From: Aerococcus viridans
GTDB lineage: Bacteria > Bacillota > Bacilli > Lactobacillales > Aerococcaceae
Assembly (NCBI RefSeq): GCF_001543285.1
Contig: NZ_CP014164.1
Span: 1,798,001 to 1,862,000, forward strand
DNA length: 64,000 nucleotides
Direction: 5' to 3'
The translations under genes and the position numbers were made by a program. The notes beneath the pieces are model-generated. The model worked only from the letters and a program-made list of their open reading frames with translations, searched no databases and was not told the DNA's origin. Shown piece by piece: positions 36,472 to 44,845 of the stretch. Each line of letters opens with the position of its first letter. Within the stretch, counting starts at the first letter, position 1.

Positions 36472-38397
36472 ATGGAAACTACCAAAGAGCAACATTCACA
36501 GGAAAAAGAGAAACATAACCACGACCATGATCACAATCACGGGAAGATGCCTATTATTCTATACTTTATTGGTTTGGCATTGGCAATTGTTGCATTGTTC
36601 TTAAGTGGAGAATATCAATTAATTAAAAACATCATGTTCTCACTCGCCACAATTAGTGCGGGCTATCATGTCATTGTTCTGGAAGGTCTTGGGGAAACAA
36701 TTGAGAACACAAAAGCAAATAATAAGTTCACGCCTAATTCTCATATTTTAATGGGATTAGCGGCTATAGGAGCTTCAGCAATAGGGAATTTTTGGGAAGG
36801 AACGTTGTTGATTCTCATTTTTTCAGGCGCACATTTCCTGGAAGATTACGCTGAAGGAAGAAGTAAACGAGAAATCACGAAATTACTCGAAATGAATCCA
36901 ACGACTGCTCGGTTAATTTTGCCTGATGGGAATACAAAGATTGTTGATGTCAGTGAATTAAAAGTGGGAGATCAACTTCAAGTATTGAATGGCGATCAAG
37001 TCCCCATTGATGGCGTCATTTTGTCAGGCTCTACGTCCATTGATGAGTCGTCTATTAATGGAGAAAGTATCCCAAAAGAGAAGTCCAAAGGAGACTACGT
37101 TTTCGGAAGTACAATCAATGGAACAGGTACTTTCACAATGGAAGTCACTAAAGAAAATAAAGATACAGTATTTTCAAAAATTTTACAGTTAGTAAACCAG
37201 AACCAAGACAACCAAACAAAAGCTGCGAGTATAATCCAAAAATTTGAACCGAAATACGTTACAGTTGTTTTAATTGCCATTCCGTTATTCATGTTATTGG
37301 CTCCTTTTCTCCTAGACTGGACATGGTCACAAAGTATCTATAGAGGATTGGTCCTTTTAGTGGCAGCTTCACCCTGTGCTTTAGCAGCAGCTACTGTATC
37401 GGTAACTTTATCGACGACTTCTAACTTGGCCAAAAAAGGCGTCCTTTCAAAAGGTAGTTCTTACCTGTCTCAATTAGCCGATACTCAAGCCATTGCATTT
37501 GATAAGACCGGAACTTTGACCAAAGGAAAACCTGAAGTAACCAATTATTATTTTGCTGATTCCGTGAACGAAGAAAATATGATTGATATCGTGGTAGCTC
37601 TTGAAAAAGAATCCAATCACCCCTTAGCAGATGCCATTCTAAGAAAGTTTGAACAAAAAAATCAACTGACTATTGAAGTAGAAAATCAGATTGGTAAAGG
37701 GTTGACAGGAGATTACAACGGCAAAAATTATCGGATCGGAAAACCAACTTCATTTGACGAGGTTGCAAATGAATATATTCGTTTAAATAATGAGTGGGCA
37801 TCAGAAGGTAAGACAGTCGTATATGTAGCAGAAGATGAGAATGTCATTGGACTTATAGCTCTCATGGACGTTCCAAGTGAACATGCAAAAGAAACTATTA
37901 AATACTTTAAAGAACAAGGCATACACACCACTCTAATCACTGGCGACTCAGAAATGACAGGAAAAGCAGTTGCTGAACAATTAGGAATAGATGAAGTAAT
38001 CGCGAATGTCATGCCAGATGATAAATCTCGAATTATAGACGAGCAAAAAGAGAAATACGGCGTAACAGCAATGGTGGGTGATGGTGTAAATGATGCCCCA
38101 GCCCTTGTGAATGCAAATGTAGGGATTGCCATGGGAGACGGAACCGATGTAGCAGTAGAGGTGTCTGATTTAGTTTTAATGCAGAATGACTTATCTAAAT
38201 TGGTTAAAGCTCATGGAATTTCTTCTAAAATGAATCGTGTCATATGGCAAAACATCCTTTTTTCAATGGCAGTCGTAGCCTTTTTAGTTGTAGTGAGTTT
38301 ATTAGGTCTAACAGATATAGCAATCAGTGTCACTATTCATGAAGGAAGTACGTTGGTCGTTATTCTGAATGGACTTCGTTTATTAAAATCTAATTAA
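36472..38397 (+). CDS. P1B-4-type heavy-metal ATPase (Zn/Co/Fe/Cd exporter)
   Basis: A 641-residue P-type ATPase. The membrane site is SPC (AASPCALAAATVS, Ser near 300) and the last helices hold HEGSTLVVILNGLRLL; SPC with HEG(S/G)T defines the P1B-4 group that exports cobalt, zinc or ferrous iron. Phosphorylation at DKTGTL (near 344). The N-terminus is a short His/Asp tail (HNHDHDHNHG) and no HMA domain. A start at 36,472 (METTKEQHS, GAAAGGTGATAG upstream) is chosen over an in-frame ATG at 36,379. Regulated with the divergent czrA-czcD unit. Confidence 0.88.
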   Translation: METTKEQHSQEKEKHNHDHDHNHGKMPIILYFIGLALAIVALFLSGEYQLIKNIMFSLATISAGYHVIVLEGLGETIENTKANNKFTPNSHILMGLAAIGASAIGNFWEGTLLILIFSGAHFLEDYAEGRSKREITKLLEMNPTTARLILPDGNTKIVDVSELKVGDQLQVLNGDQVPIDGVILSGSTSIDESSINGESIPKEKSKGDYVFGSTINGTGTFTMEVTKENKDTVFSKILQLVNQNQDNQTKAASIIQKFEPKYVTVVLIAIPLFMLLAPFLLDWTWSQSIYRGLVLLVAASPCALAAATVSVTLSTTSNLAKKGVLSKGSSYLSQLADTQAIAFDKTGTLTKGKPEVTNYYFADSVNEENMIDIVVALEKESNHPLADAILRKFEQKNQLTIEVENQIGKGLTGDYNGKNYRIGKPTSFDEVANEYIRLNNEWASEGKTVVYVAEDENVIGLIALMDVPSEHAKETIKYFKEQGIHTTLITGDSEMTGKAVAEQLGIDEVIANVMPDDKSRIIDEQKEKYGVTAMVGDGVNDAPALVNANVGIAMGDGTDVAVEVSDLVLMQNDLSKLVKAHGISSKMNRVIWQNILFSMAVVAFLVVVSLLGLTDIAISVTIHEGSTLVVILNGLRLLKSN

Positions 38398-38449
38398 TTC
38401 TATCAAAACCCATAAATCTAGGGTATAGTAATAACTGTCTGAAGTTAAT

Positions 38450-38489
38450 ATGCCTTTAACGTTCTAAAAACGTTAGAGGCATATTTTTT
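38450..38489 (+). terminator. Terminator of the P1B-4 ATPase gene
   Basis: ATGCCT-TAACGTT, CTAAA loop, AACGTTA-AGGCAT, then TTTTTT. Confidence 0.85.
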
Positions 38490-38504
38490 ATAAATTACTT
38501 TGTC

Positions 38505-38655
38505 TCAAAAACAATCGATTATGAGACTGTTTTGAGAAGCGACTTTTTCTTCTCTAAAAGCGCTCTTTTTTAGTCTCAAAAGTTGTATCAAAATCTATGT
38601 ATCTTTAACAACCCTTTGTGATACAATGAGAGTTAAAAAGGGGGGGGGTAGAACT
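38505..38655 (+). promoter_or_regulatory. Probable resolvase res site and promoter, with a G9 tract
   Basis: Inverted and direct copies of TGTCTCAAAA, TGAGACTGTTTTGAGA and AGTCTCAAAA lie between 38,505 and 38,585, as in res sites before resolvase genes. The gene leader contains nine consecutive G at 38,641-38,649, just upstream of the GTG start. Confidence 0.5.
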
Positions 38656-39219
38656 GTGAGTGGATATATCTACGGATACGCGCGCGTCAGCACGCAACAC
38701 CAGGATCTGAACCGGCAGCTAGACTTGCTAGCGGAACAAAATTGCAACGAAATCTTGACGGAGAAAATGACAGGGACTAAGAGCAATCGTCCTGAGTTGA
38801 ACCGTCTAAAGGATAAATTGCGACCTGGGGACACGGTGGTGGTGGAGAGCTTCTCCCGCTTGGGACGAAGCACCAGGGATCTGATTGACCTGGTCACCTA
38901 CTTCGAGGAGCAGGACGTGAAGCTGGTCAGCCTGAAGGAGAACTTCGATACAACCACCCCGCAGGGGAGGCTCATGATGACCGTCTTCCAGGCCTTCAGC
39001 CAATTCGAGCGTGATTTGATTGTGGAGCGGACGAAAGAGGGGCTCCAGAGTGGCCGTGCCCGAGGTCGGATAGGCGGAAGACCACGTGTGAACAAACGTG
39101 ATATTGAACGAGCCGTGAAACTGTATGAGAGCAAAGCGTATAGTGGCAAAGAGATTACAGAAATGACTGGTATCAGTAAAGCTACTCTCTATCGATATAT
39201 AAAGAGTAAGAAAAAATAA
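38656..39219 (+). CDS. Serine recombinase (resolvase/invertase)
   Basis: 187 residues. YGYARVSTQHQDLNRQL places the catalytic serine at residue 12; RPGDTVVVESFSRLGRSTRDL and FQAFSQFERDLIVERTKEGL follow in the usual order, and a C-terminal helix-turn-helix (SGKEITEMTGISKATLYRYI) completes it. GTG at 38,656 is the likely start. The gene is GC-richer than its neighbours in the middle (about 38,690-39,090), a sign of separate origin. It probably resolved cointegrates of a plasmid or Tn3-like element. Confidence 0.9.
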   Translation: MSGYIYGYARVSTQHQDLNRQLDLLAEQNCNEILTEKMTGTKSNRPELNRLKDKLRPGDTVVVESFSRLGRSTRDLIDLVTYFEEQDVKLVSLKENFDTTTPQGRLMMTVFQAFSQFERDLIVERTKEGLQSGRARGRIGGRPRVNKRDIERAVKLYESKAYSGKEITEMTGISKATLYRYIKSKKK

Positions 39220-39275
39220 TAATTACAACATGTAGGGAGCACTGCTGCAATAGAACCACACACAGCCAGGAGTAA

Positions 39276-39446
39276 TTTGAGGTTCAATTATTAAACTTAT
39301 ATTCTATAGAAGAAAGAAATACTGATATGGTCACAATAACAAAGGAGATTTATGAACAAATAAAAATTGAACTTCCTATAATAGATAGAAGTTCCGCTTC
39401 ACGAAACGAATCTGGAAAGTTATGGAGAAATTTGAGAAGTAAATAA
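39276..39446 (+). pseudogene. Unassigned protein fragment
   Basis: An open frame (FEVQLLNLYSIEERNTD ... RNESGKLWRNLRSK) ends at 39,446, with an internal ATG at 39,327 giving 39 residues. It looks like a protein C-terminus. I do not recognise it. Confidence 0.3.
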
Positions 39447-39498
39447 TCTATTCTATATAAAAGGACTAACGATACATATCAAGTAATCAAGAGAAAAT

Positions 39499-39571
39499 AA
39501 CGCATTTTAAGCCGGTTTCAGATTTAAAAGTGAGTCACTGTCCACAATACTAGCCTAAAATGCGTTTTTTT
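39499..39571 (+). terminator. Long-loop terminator hairpin
   Basis: AACGCATTTTA (39499-39509) pairs exactly with TAAAATGCGTT (39556-39566), followed by a T-run; the loop is 46 bases. It may end a small RNA. The rest of 39,220-39,670 holds nothing else that I can support. Confidence 0.55.
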
Positions 39572-39671
39572 TACCCATATCTTTTGTTAAGATTTATTTT
39601 GCAACTTATAGTTATAAGAAATGAATATTGTAAAAAATGATTAGGTAGCGTTTATTAATCCATGTTCATAA

Positions 39672-40089
39672 CTTAAGACTTTAGACAACATCCCAAAAGC
39701 AGAAGATTCTACTACGCCTGACAAAGTGATGACCTTTAGTGGCATGGTAAACATGGTCGCCATTGACGGCAAACAGTTCGACATGGACCGGATCGATTTA
39801 CGCGCTAAGGTCGGGGAAAAGGAAGTTTGGGAGATTAAAAACACACGGGACATGATGGGTGGCATGATCCACCCTTTCCACCTACATGGCGTCCAGTTCA
39901 AGGTGATAATCCGGAATGGCAACGCCCCACCAGCCAATGAACAAGGTTGGAAAGACACCATCGCACTTTATCCAGGCGATAGCGTTAGGATTGAAGTCAC
40001 ATTCCCAGAAAAGGGGATTTTTTATTTACCATTGCCATATCCTAGAGCACGAAGACAATGGCATGATGGGTCAAGTTTTAGTAGAATGA
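39672..40089 (+). pseudogene. Multicopper oxidase, C-terminal remnant with frameshift
   Basis: The last cupredoxin domain of a CueO/CotA-like oxidase is readable: HPFHLHGVQF, the type 1/3 copper ligands, then WKDTIALYPGDSVRIEV. The final block YHCHILEHEDNGMMG, with the Cys and His ligands, is found one frame off after a T-run at about 40,018-40,026. The N-terminal three quarters are missing. A multicopper oxidase once stood directly before the copRS genes, as in copper operons of enterococci and listeria. Confidence 0.85.
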
Positions 40090-40121
40090 AGATACCAACG
40101 AAATTGGAGGAGAAAGATTAC

Positions 40122-40805
40122 GTGAAGATTTTAATTGTGGACGACGAAGCAAGCATTCTGGATATCGTGGAAGCCTATTTGAGTGCAAAAGGCTATCAAG
40201 TGTTTCGCGCTTTGAGCGGAAACGAGGCTTTAAAAAAGGTTGATATTGTCCAACCTGACTTGATTGTGTTGGATCTCATGCTGCCTGGTTTATCTGGCCT
40301 CGAAGTCTGTAAAAAAATAAGGGACTCCTCCACTGTACCGATTATCATGTTGACTGCGAAAACAGCCGAAAAAGATATCTTGGAAGGGTTAAGCCTGGGG
40401 GCTGATGACTACATCACAAAACCATTCAGCCCGAAAGAGCTGGTTGCTCGGGTCGAAACCGTTTTACGCCGTGTCCAACCAGAATACCGAGAAGAAAAGT
40501 GGTCTTTCGAAGAAGGTTTGCTGGTTATCTACCCGGATCGAAAACAAGTATTCAAACAAGGTGAAGAAATCATTTTGACCCCGACCGAGTATGCTTTATT
40601 AGCCCTTCTGGCCTCACATCCAAAGCGCATATTTTCACGGGAACAGCTGCTGGACGCTGTGAAAGGACTCGATTTTGATGGAACGGATCGGGTGATCGAT
40701 ACCCACATCAAAAATATCCGTCAAAAAATTGAGGACGACACGCGCAACCCCTACTTCATCTTAACCGCATATGGAACGGGGTATCGATTTGGTGGTCAAA
40801 AATGA
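40122..40805 (+). CDS. OmpR/PhoB-family response regulator (CopR-like)
   Basis: 227 residues. The receiver domain has the acidic pair Asp7/Asp8, phospho-acceptor Asp51 (LIVLDLMLPG) and Lys near 100 (ITKPFSP). The winged-helix domain ends YGTGYRF. The GTG start at 40,122 has GGAGGAG 9 bases in front, and the open frame upstream belongs to the oxidase relic. The stop overlaps the kinase start by four bases (ATGA). The copper role is inferred from the oxidase relic and the lgt/lit neighbours. Confidence 0.9.
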   Translation: MKILIVDDEASILDIVEAYLSAKGYQVFRALSGNEALKKVDIVQPDLIVLDLMLPGLSGLEVCKKIRDSSTVPIIMLTAKTAEKDILEGLSLGADDYITKPFSPKELVARVETVLRRVQPEYREEKWSFEEGLLVIYPDRKQVFKQGEEIILTPTEYALLALLASHPKRIFSREQLLDAVKGLDFDGTDRVIDTHIKNIRQKIEDDTRNPYFILTAYGTGYRFGGQK

Positions 40806-42211
40806 AGCGAACCATTAAATGGCAACTCTTGCTCTCGTTTGTTTCTCTGTCCTTTATCTTAGTGGGGACCCTCAGCTGGATAACACTAAACTTAATGCAA
40901 AGCCACTTCGAAGACTATGTGCGCGAAAGGCAAGAATCAGAGTTAACAGCATACCAGACTGAGTTAGAAAACTTCTATCGGAAAACGGGTACTTGGGCAG
41001 ATGCCCCTCCAACAATCCAAAATATTGGACGCGATGCTCTCCAGAAAGGCATCATCCTAAAAGTATATGACCATGCTGGCAACCAAGTATGGGGCCCCTC
41101 TCCCTCAGAGGAAGAAGAGTCAAAAAATAGGATTCAAACCCACCTCCTAAATATGGAGCAGATAATGGGCGATATAGAGAGTGGCTACGTGCAGACAATC
41201 GTTCCCCTCGGTAGCGAAACAGACCCAATCGGTTCTCTCGAAGTGCAATCCGTTGGACCTTTCGCTTACACGGAACATGATGCGTTATTCCTTGCCGATA
41301 TGAGGAACAACTTGATTTTTGTAGCGATTGGGTCCCTAATTATCTCCTTATTTTTCGCGTTATTGATTGCCAAAAAATTAAGTTCACCAATCGTCAGAAT
41401 ACAGAATTTTACGACGGAAATTGCGAAGGGTCACTACAGTCACCTGGCGATTGAGGAAACAGGGATTCAGGAAATTGATAGCCTCTTGGATTCCGTGGAT
41501 GAATTGTCTGGGCAACTCCAACGCCAACAAGAGATTCGTAACCGCCTTTCCTCTGACATCGCACATGAAATCAGGACACCATTGACGACTTTGAAAGGCA
41601 ATATTGAGGCCATGATTGACGGGGTCTGGGAAGTATCGGAAGAACGCCTCTACCACTGTTACGAGGAAGTTAACCGCATTGCCCGCCTGATCGGACAAAT
41701 TGATCGGATCAATGAAATTGAAAGCCATGAAAGCCAGCTGCAGAAGTCATCCTTTGATTTGCTAGAACTTACGCAACAAGTTGCCGGCACCTTTCAAGCT
41801 TTGTTGATTGAGAAGGGTATTGAATGTGCCATTAACGGAGAAGCGGTTTTAATTTCTGCTGATCGAGATAAGATTCATCAAGTGGTAACTAATCTCTTGT
41901 ACAATGCAATTAAATTTACCCCTTCCGGTGGCCACATTGATCTTCAGGTTTCCCAAATTAGTGGCGTAGCTTCCTTTAAGATAACCGATACCGGTCAAGG
42001 AATCCCTCCAAATGAAATCAATCAAGTTTTTGAAAGGTTCTATATGGCTGAACCCTCTAGGAACAGGAAACTGGGTGGCCAAGGGATTGGTTTATCGATT
42101 GTTAAAGGAATTGTGAACGCCCACCATGGGACCATCTCTGTCGAAAGCACATACGGAAAAGGGACGACTTTTGTTGTCAGTCTTCCGCTAGAAAGCCACA
42201 TAAAAGCATAA
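40802..42211 (+). CDS. Sensor histidine kinase (CopS/CusS-like)
   Basis: 469 residues: one N-terminal helix (LLLSFVSLSFILVGTLSWI), an extracellular sensor of about 140 residues, a second helix (FVAIGSLIISLFFALLIA), HAMP, HisKA with phospho-His near 255 (SSDIAHEIRTPLTTLKG), and an HATPase domain with N, G1 and G2 boxes (NLLYNAIKFTP, DTGQGIPP, GGQGIGLSIVKG). Translationally coupled to the regulator. The metal ligand is not obvious from motifs. Confidence 0.92.
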   Translation: MKRTIKWQLLLSFVSLSFILVGTLSWITLNLMQSHFEDYVRERQESELTAYQTELENFYRKTGTWADAPPTIQNIGRDALQKGIILKVYDHAGNQVWGPSPSEEEESKNRIQTHLLNMEQIMGDIESGYVQTIVPLGSETDPIGSLEVQSVGPFAYTEHDALFLADMRNNLIFVAIGSLIISLFFALLIAKKLSSPIVRIQNFTTEIAKGHYSHLAIEETGIQEIDSLLDSVDELSGQLQRQQEIRNRLSSDIAHEIRTPLTTLKGNIEAMIDGVWEVSEERLYHCYEEVNRIARLIGQIDRINEIESHESQLQKSSFDLLELTQQVAGTFQALLIEKGIECAINGEAVLISADRDKIHQVVTNLLYNAIKFTPSGGHIDLQVSQISGVASFKITDTGQGIPPNEINQVFERFYMAEPSRNRKLGGQGIGLSIVKGIVNAHHGTISVESTYGKGTTFVVSLPLESHIKA

Positions 42212-42213
42212 AA

Positions 42214-42248
42214 GAGGCACTCCCATTATGGTGGAGTGCCTCTTTTTT
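42214..42248. terminator. Terminator between copRS and the convergent lgt operon
   Basis: GAGGCACTCC...GGAGTGCCTC with A and T runs; usable on both strands. Confidence 0.88.
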
Positions 42249-42299
42249 CCCTATTTGTTGGCAGTTTGATACATTTTGTTTGGCAAGGTTCTGCTTTTT

Positions 42300-42716
42300 T
42301 CACTGAGCCATCACATCTATGTCTGACTCTTCTGGATTTTCAGTTACAATTTCAATTAATAATCGGTGAGGTAGATTGAGACTCATCTCCCCAGGAGATT
42401 GAATCCAATCTCTTCGCACCGCAATCTGGTACGGACTGTTGTCTTCCTTATTTCGAATCCGTTCGCCGTCTATCTAGACAATATTGTATTTACCGGGTGC
42501 CGGATAGTAGGTAATGAGTCTGTGTTCCTCATTTCCTGTCAGCAGGAAACGATCCACCTCTTCGCCATTAATCGAGATAACCGCGTAAACATTGTTATTA
42601 TCATTATTCGTCTGTTGGACTGCAAAGATAGCCGTCGGTAAAAAAGACAAAACAATAAGGAGGAAGATAATAACGACATCAAAGGGTTTTACCATTTTTA
42701 TGTACTTCGTTATCAT
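42300..42716 (-). pseudogene. NusG domain II-like protein with an in-frame TAG
   Basis: A membrane helix (FDVVIIFLLIVLSFLPTAIFA) and a NusG-II-like fold (VYAVISINGEEVDRF ... YYPAPGKYNIV) stop at a TAG at 42,474-42,476. The same frame then continues for 58 codons with the expected rest (IDGERIRNKEDNSPYQIAVRR ... LPHRLLIEIV). One base change would restore a 138-residue protein. The N-terminal 80 residues could still be made. Last gene of the lgt unit. Confidence 0.75.
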
Positions 42717-42755
42717 TATTTTTCCTCCTTTTTTATTTATCTTCTCGTCAGCAGT

Positions 42756-42989
42756 TTACTCCAAGTGCTTTTTACGCTTCAGGTATTCCTCTTCTGTCAG
42801 GTTTCCTTTGGCAAACTCTTTTTGTAGGACCTCCAAAGGCGTTTCTTTTTCAACCGTCCGATTCCCCTTATCGGAAAAAAGTTTAATGAAAAGATACACC
42901 ACAATAATCACTAGGATGATCCAAAATATTCCCATAAACATCATGTACCCCATTCCGCCCCATGTCAAGCTGTTCCAATATTCCATCAT
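42756..42989 (-). CDS. SHOCT-domain small membrane protein
   Basis: 77 residues with Met/Trp/Gly-rich N-terminus (WNSLTWGGMGYMMFMG), one membrane helix, and a C-terminal SHOCT motif (TPLEVLQKEFAKGNLTEEEYLKRKKHLE). Such proteins are frequent in copper gene clusters of Gram-positive bacteria. GAGAGGAGCG precedes the ATG pair. It lies between lgt and the NusG-II gene in one unit. Confidence 0.8.
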   Translation of the reverse strand: MMEYWNSLTWGGMGYMMFMGIFWIILVIIVVYLFIKLFSDKGNRTVEKETPLEVLQKEFAKGNLTEEEYLKRKKHLE

Positions 42990-43033
42990 GATAAAAACGC
43001 TCCTCTCTATATTTTAGACGTGGCCCATGTGAT

Positions 43034-43873
43034 TTAGTGCTCTTCCTTCAGCTTCCATCCTTTTAGATAGTAGGCTTTTGGCGGATAATCCCGTCTACGG
43101 TAAATCCAAATGGCGATGGCGCCAACGAACAAGAGGAGGGACAACCCTTGGGACACCCTTAAAAAATCACCCATCCATAAACTGTCGGTGCGCATACCTT
43201 CGATAAAGAAGCGCCCCACCGAATACCAAATAACATAGCTGAGGGCCACTTCGCCTCGTCGCAACAAGTTTTTCCGATTCCTCAACATGATAATGATGAC
43301 AAATCCTAGGAGGCTCCACAAGGACTCGTACAGGAATGTCGGATGGTAGTAGGTGCCATTAATTTGCATTTGATCAATAATAAACTTTGGCAGGTAAAGG
43401 TTCTCCAAAAAGGTGCGGGTCACTGCTTCCCCATAGGCCTCCTGGTTGATAAAGTTCCCCCATCGGCCAATGGACTGCGCCAACAGAACATAGGGCGCCA
43501 GTATATCGAGCATCAATGAAAAAGGTATCCCTTTTTTCTTCGTGAACCAGTACACGGCCAGCCCCCCTGCAATCAAACCGCCATAAATGGCGATGCCGCC
43601 TTGCCAAATGGCGATGATTTCAAGCGGTTTCTTGATATAATACTCCCATTGAAAAAGAACGTAATAAATTCTTGCTCCGATAAGTCCAAGGGGGATAGCC
43701 CACATTGCCATATCTGTAATGTCCTCTTCGCCCAAGCCTCTTTTCTTTCCTTCCTTAGAGGCAAGTGTGATGGCAAGCAACATAGCAGCCCCAATGATAA
43801 TCCCATACCAGTAGATGGTGAATGGGCCAAAGGAAAACGCGACGCGGTCGATTGTTCCGACAATTGATTTCAT
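43034..43873 (-). CDS. lgt: Prolipoprotein diacylglyceryl transferase (accessory copy)
   Basis: 279 residues, seven membrane segments. The signature GRWGNFINQEAYGEAV and an HPTFLYESLW segment are present; VALSYVIWYSVGRFFIEGMRTDSL closes the family core. It transfers diacylglycerol from phosphatidylglycerol to the lipobox cysteine of prelipoproteins. The genome should have a housekeeping lgt, so this is a mobile extra copy. A second, truncated lgt lies at 52.1 kb. Part of a unit with an M23-derived gene, a SHOCT protein and the NusG-II gene. Confidence 0.92.
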   Translation of the reverse strand: MKSIVGTIDRVAFSFGPFTIYWYGIIIGAAMLLAITLASKEGKKRGLGEEDITDMAMWAIPLGLIGARIYYVLFQWEYYIKKPLEIIAIWQGGIAIYGGLIAGGLAVYWFTKKKGIPFSLMLDILAPYVLLAQSIGRWGNFINQEAYGEAVTRTFLENLYLPKFIIDQMQINGTYYHPTFLYESLWSLLGFVIIIMLRNRKNLLRRGEVALSYVIWYSVGRFFIEGMRTDSLWMGDFLRVSQGLSLLLFVGAIAIWIYRRRDYPPKAYYLKGWKLKEEH

Positions 43874-43916
43874 AACTTACTCCTTACTGATTTTCATTCT
43901 GTATCCCGTTCGATAG

Positions 43917-44309
43917 TTATAAGCCCAAATAAGGCGCTGGATCGACCTGGATTCCGTTTTCGTATACTTCAAAGTGAAGATGGACGCCCGTAGAATCTCC
44001 GGTGGTTCCCATGATGCCCAGTTTTTGCCCCTGGGTCACTTGTTGCCCTGCCATTTGTAAGGTGAGCGCATCAATTTTTTCTTGAAGTACGATGGTCCCT
44101 GTTCGCAACTGCTCCTTCCTTGCTTCTAAACCATCCAACTTTACTTGTTGGCTGGTGCTTTCTCCATCTAATTCCCGCAGTTGCTTCTCAAGCTGCTCTT
44201 TCTCTTGTGTCAGGTCTTCAATACTTCGTGCATTTACATCCATAGGAAGAATGAGCAAACTCGATAAGAGTGGGATACTTATAAATTTGACAAGCTGCTT
44301 TCTGTCCAT
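43917..44309 (-). CDS. Internally deleted M23 (LytM) peptidase
   Basis: 130 residues: signal peptide (LVKFISIPLLSSLLILPMDVNA), a coiled coil (LTQEKEQLEKQLRELD ... EKIDALTLQMAG), then directly the last 40 residues of an M23 domain (QGQKLGIMGTTGDSTGVHLHFEVYENG). Only the HLHFE half of the zinc site is present; the HxxxD half is missing. Full-length relatives have about 350-450 residues. An in-frame deletion is the simplest reading. It cannot be an active peptidase but could be secreted. Confidence 0.75.
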   Translation of the reverse strand: MDRKQLVKFISIPLLSSLLILPMDVNARSIEDLTQEKEQLEKQLRELDGESTSQQVKLDGLEARKEQLRTGTIVLQEKIDALTLQMAGQQVTQGQKLGIMGTTGDSTGVHLHFEVYENGIQVDPAPYLGL

Positions 44310-44625
44310 GTGTCCTCCTAGTTTCAGGCCAGGTGGCGAATGTTAACGAATGTTGCCTGTTATTTCAATCATTATAACGTTACAACTATATGAGACAGGA
44401 ACCTCCTTTCTTACTTTTATTGACTATACCAATGAATTATGTAGATTTTATGGAGTTGCCCCATCTCCATAAGAATCACATAATTTTTTGTTATTCTTAT
44501 CTAGAAGATGAGAAATAATCTTTGTTCTCACTCATTTGGTTTGATTTTTGCTTGTTTCAGGGTTTGCCATTCACAATCTATTTCGTTTGTAGCATTGGCA
44601 TAAAAATAAAAGAGGAGTGTTGAAG
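44310..44625. other. Divergent promoter region between lgt unit and lit unit
   Basis: A 316-base divergent gap. TATAAT with AACG before it stands on the minus strand near 44,375. GTTACAACTATATGA nearby resembles half a cop box but fails the TACANNTGTA rule. No CopY operator is seen, so control by the adjacent two-component system is more likely. Confidence 0.4.
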
Positions 44626-44829
44626 ATGGAATCAATTATATTTGTGGTACTGATGGTGGTTGGACACATGCTCATGATGTTTCTCATGCCTGGTATGCAT
44701 GGCGGACATAATCATAAAGGACATGACCATACCGGCGACGCGGAGGATAAAAAGCGTCTGGAAGATGAAATCCAGCAATTAAGGGAAGAGCTGAGTGACA
44801 CGAAAGCCCGATTAAACCAAAGAGAATAG
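44626..44829 (+). CDS. Met/His-rich small membrane protein
   Basis: 67 residues: one membrane helix full of Met (FVVLMVVGHMLMMFLMPGM), then a His-rich loop (HGGHNHKGHDH) and a coiled-coil tail (EDEIQQLREELSDTKARLNQ). The Met and His clusters suggest copper binding at the membrane face. AGAGGAG is 8 bases before the ATG. It lies 16 bases before lit, probably translated from the same message. Confidence 0.75.
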   Translation: MESIIFVVLMVVGHMLMMFLMPGMHGGHNHKGHDHTGDAEDKKRLEDEIQQLREELSDTKARLNQRE

Positions 44830-44845
44830 TAAGGGGGCTGCTGTT

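Noticed and set aside
39726..40805. A fused multicopper oxidase-response regulator protein
   Set aside because: The long frame exists only because a T-run frameshift in the oxidase relic joins it to the regulator. GGAGGAG and GTG at 40,122 mark the real regulator start.
44375..44400. CopY box before the lgt unit
   Set aside because: TTACAACTATAT has only one half of the palindrome.
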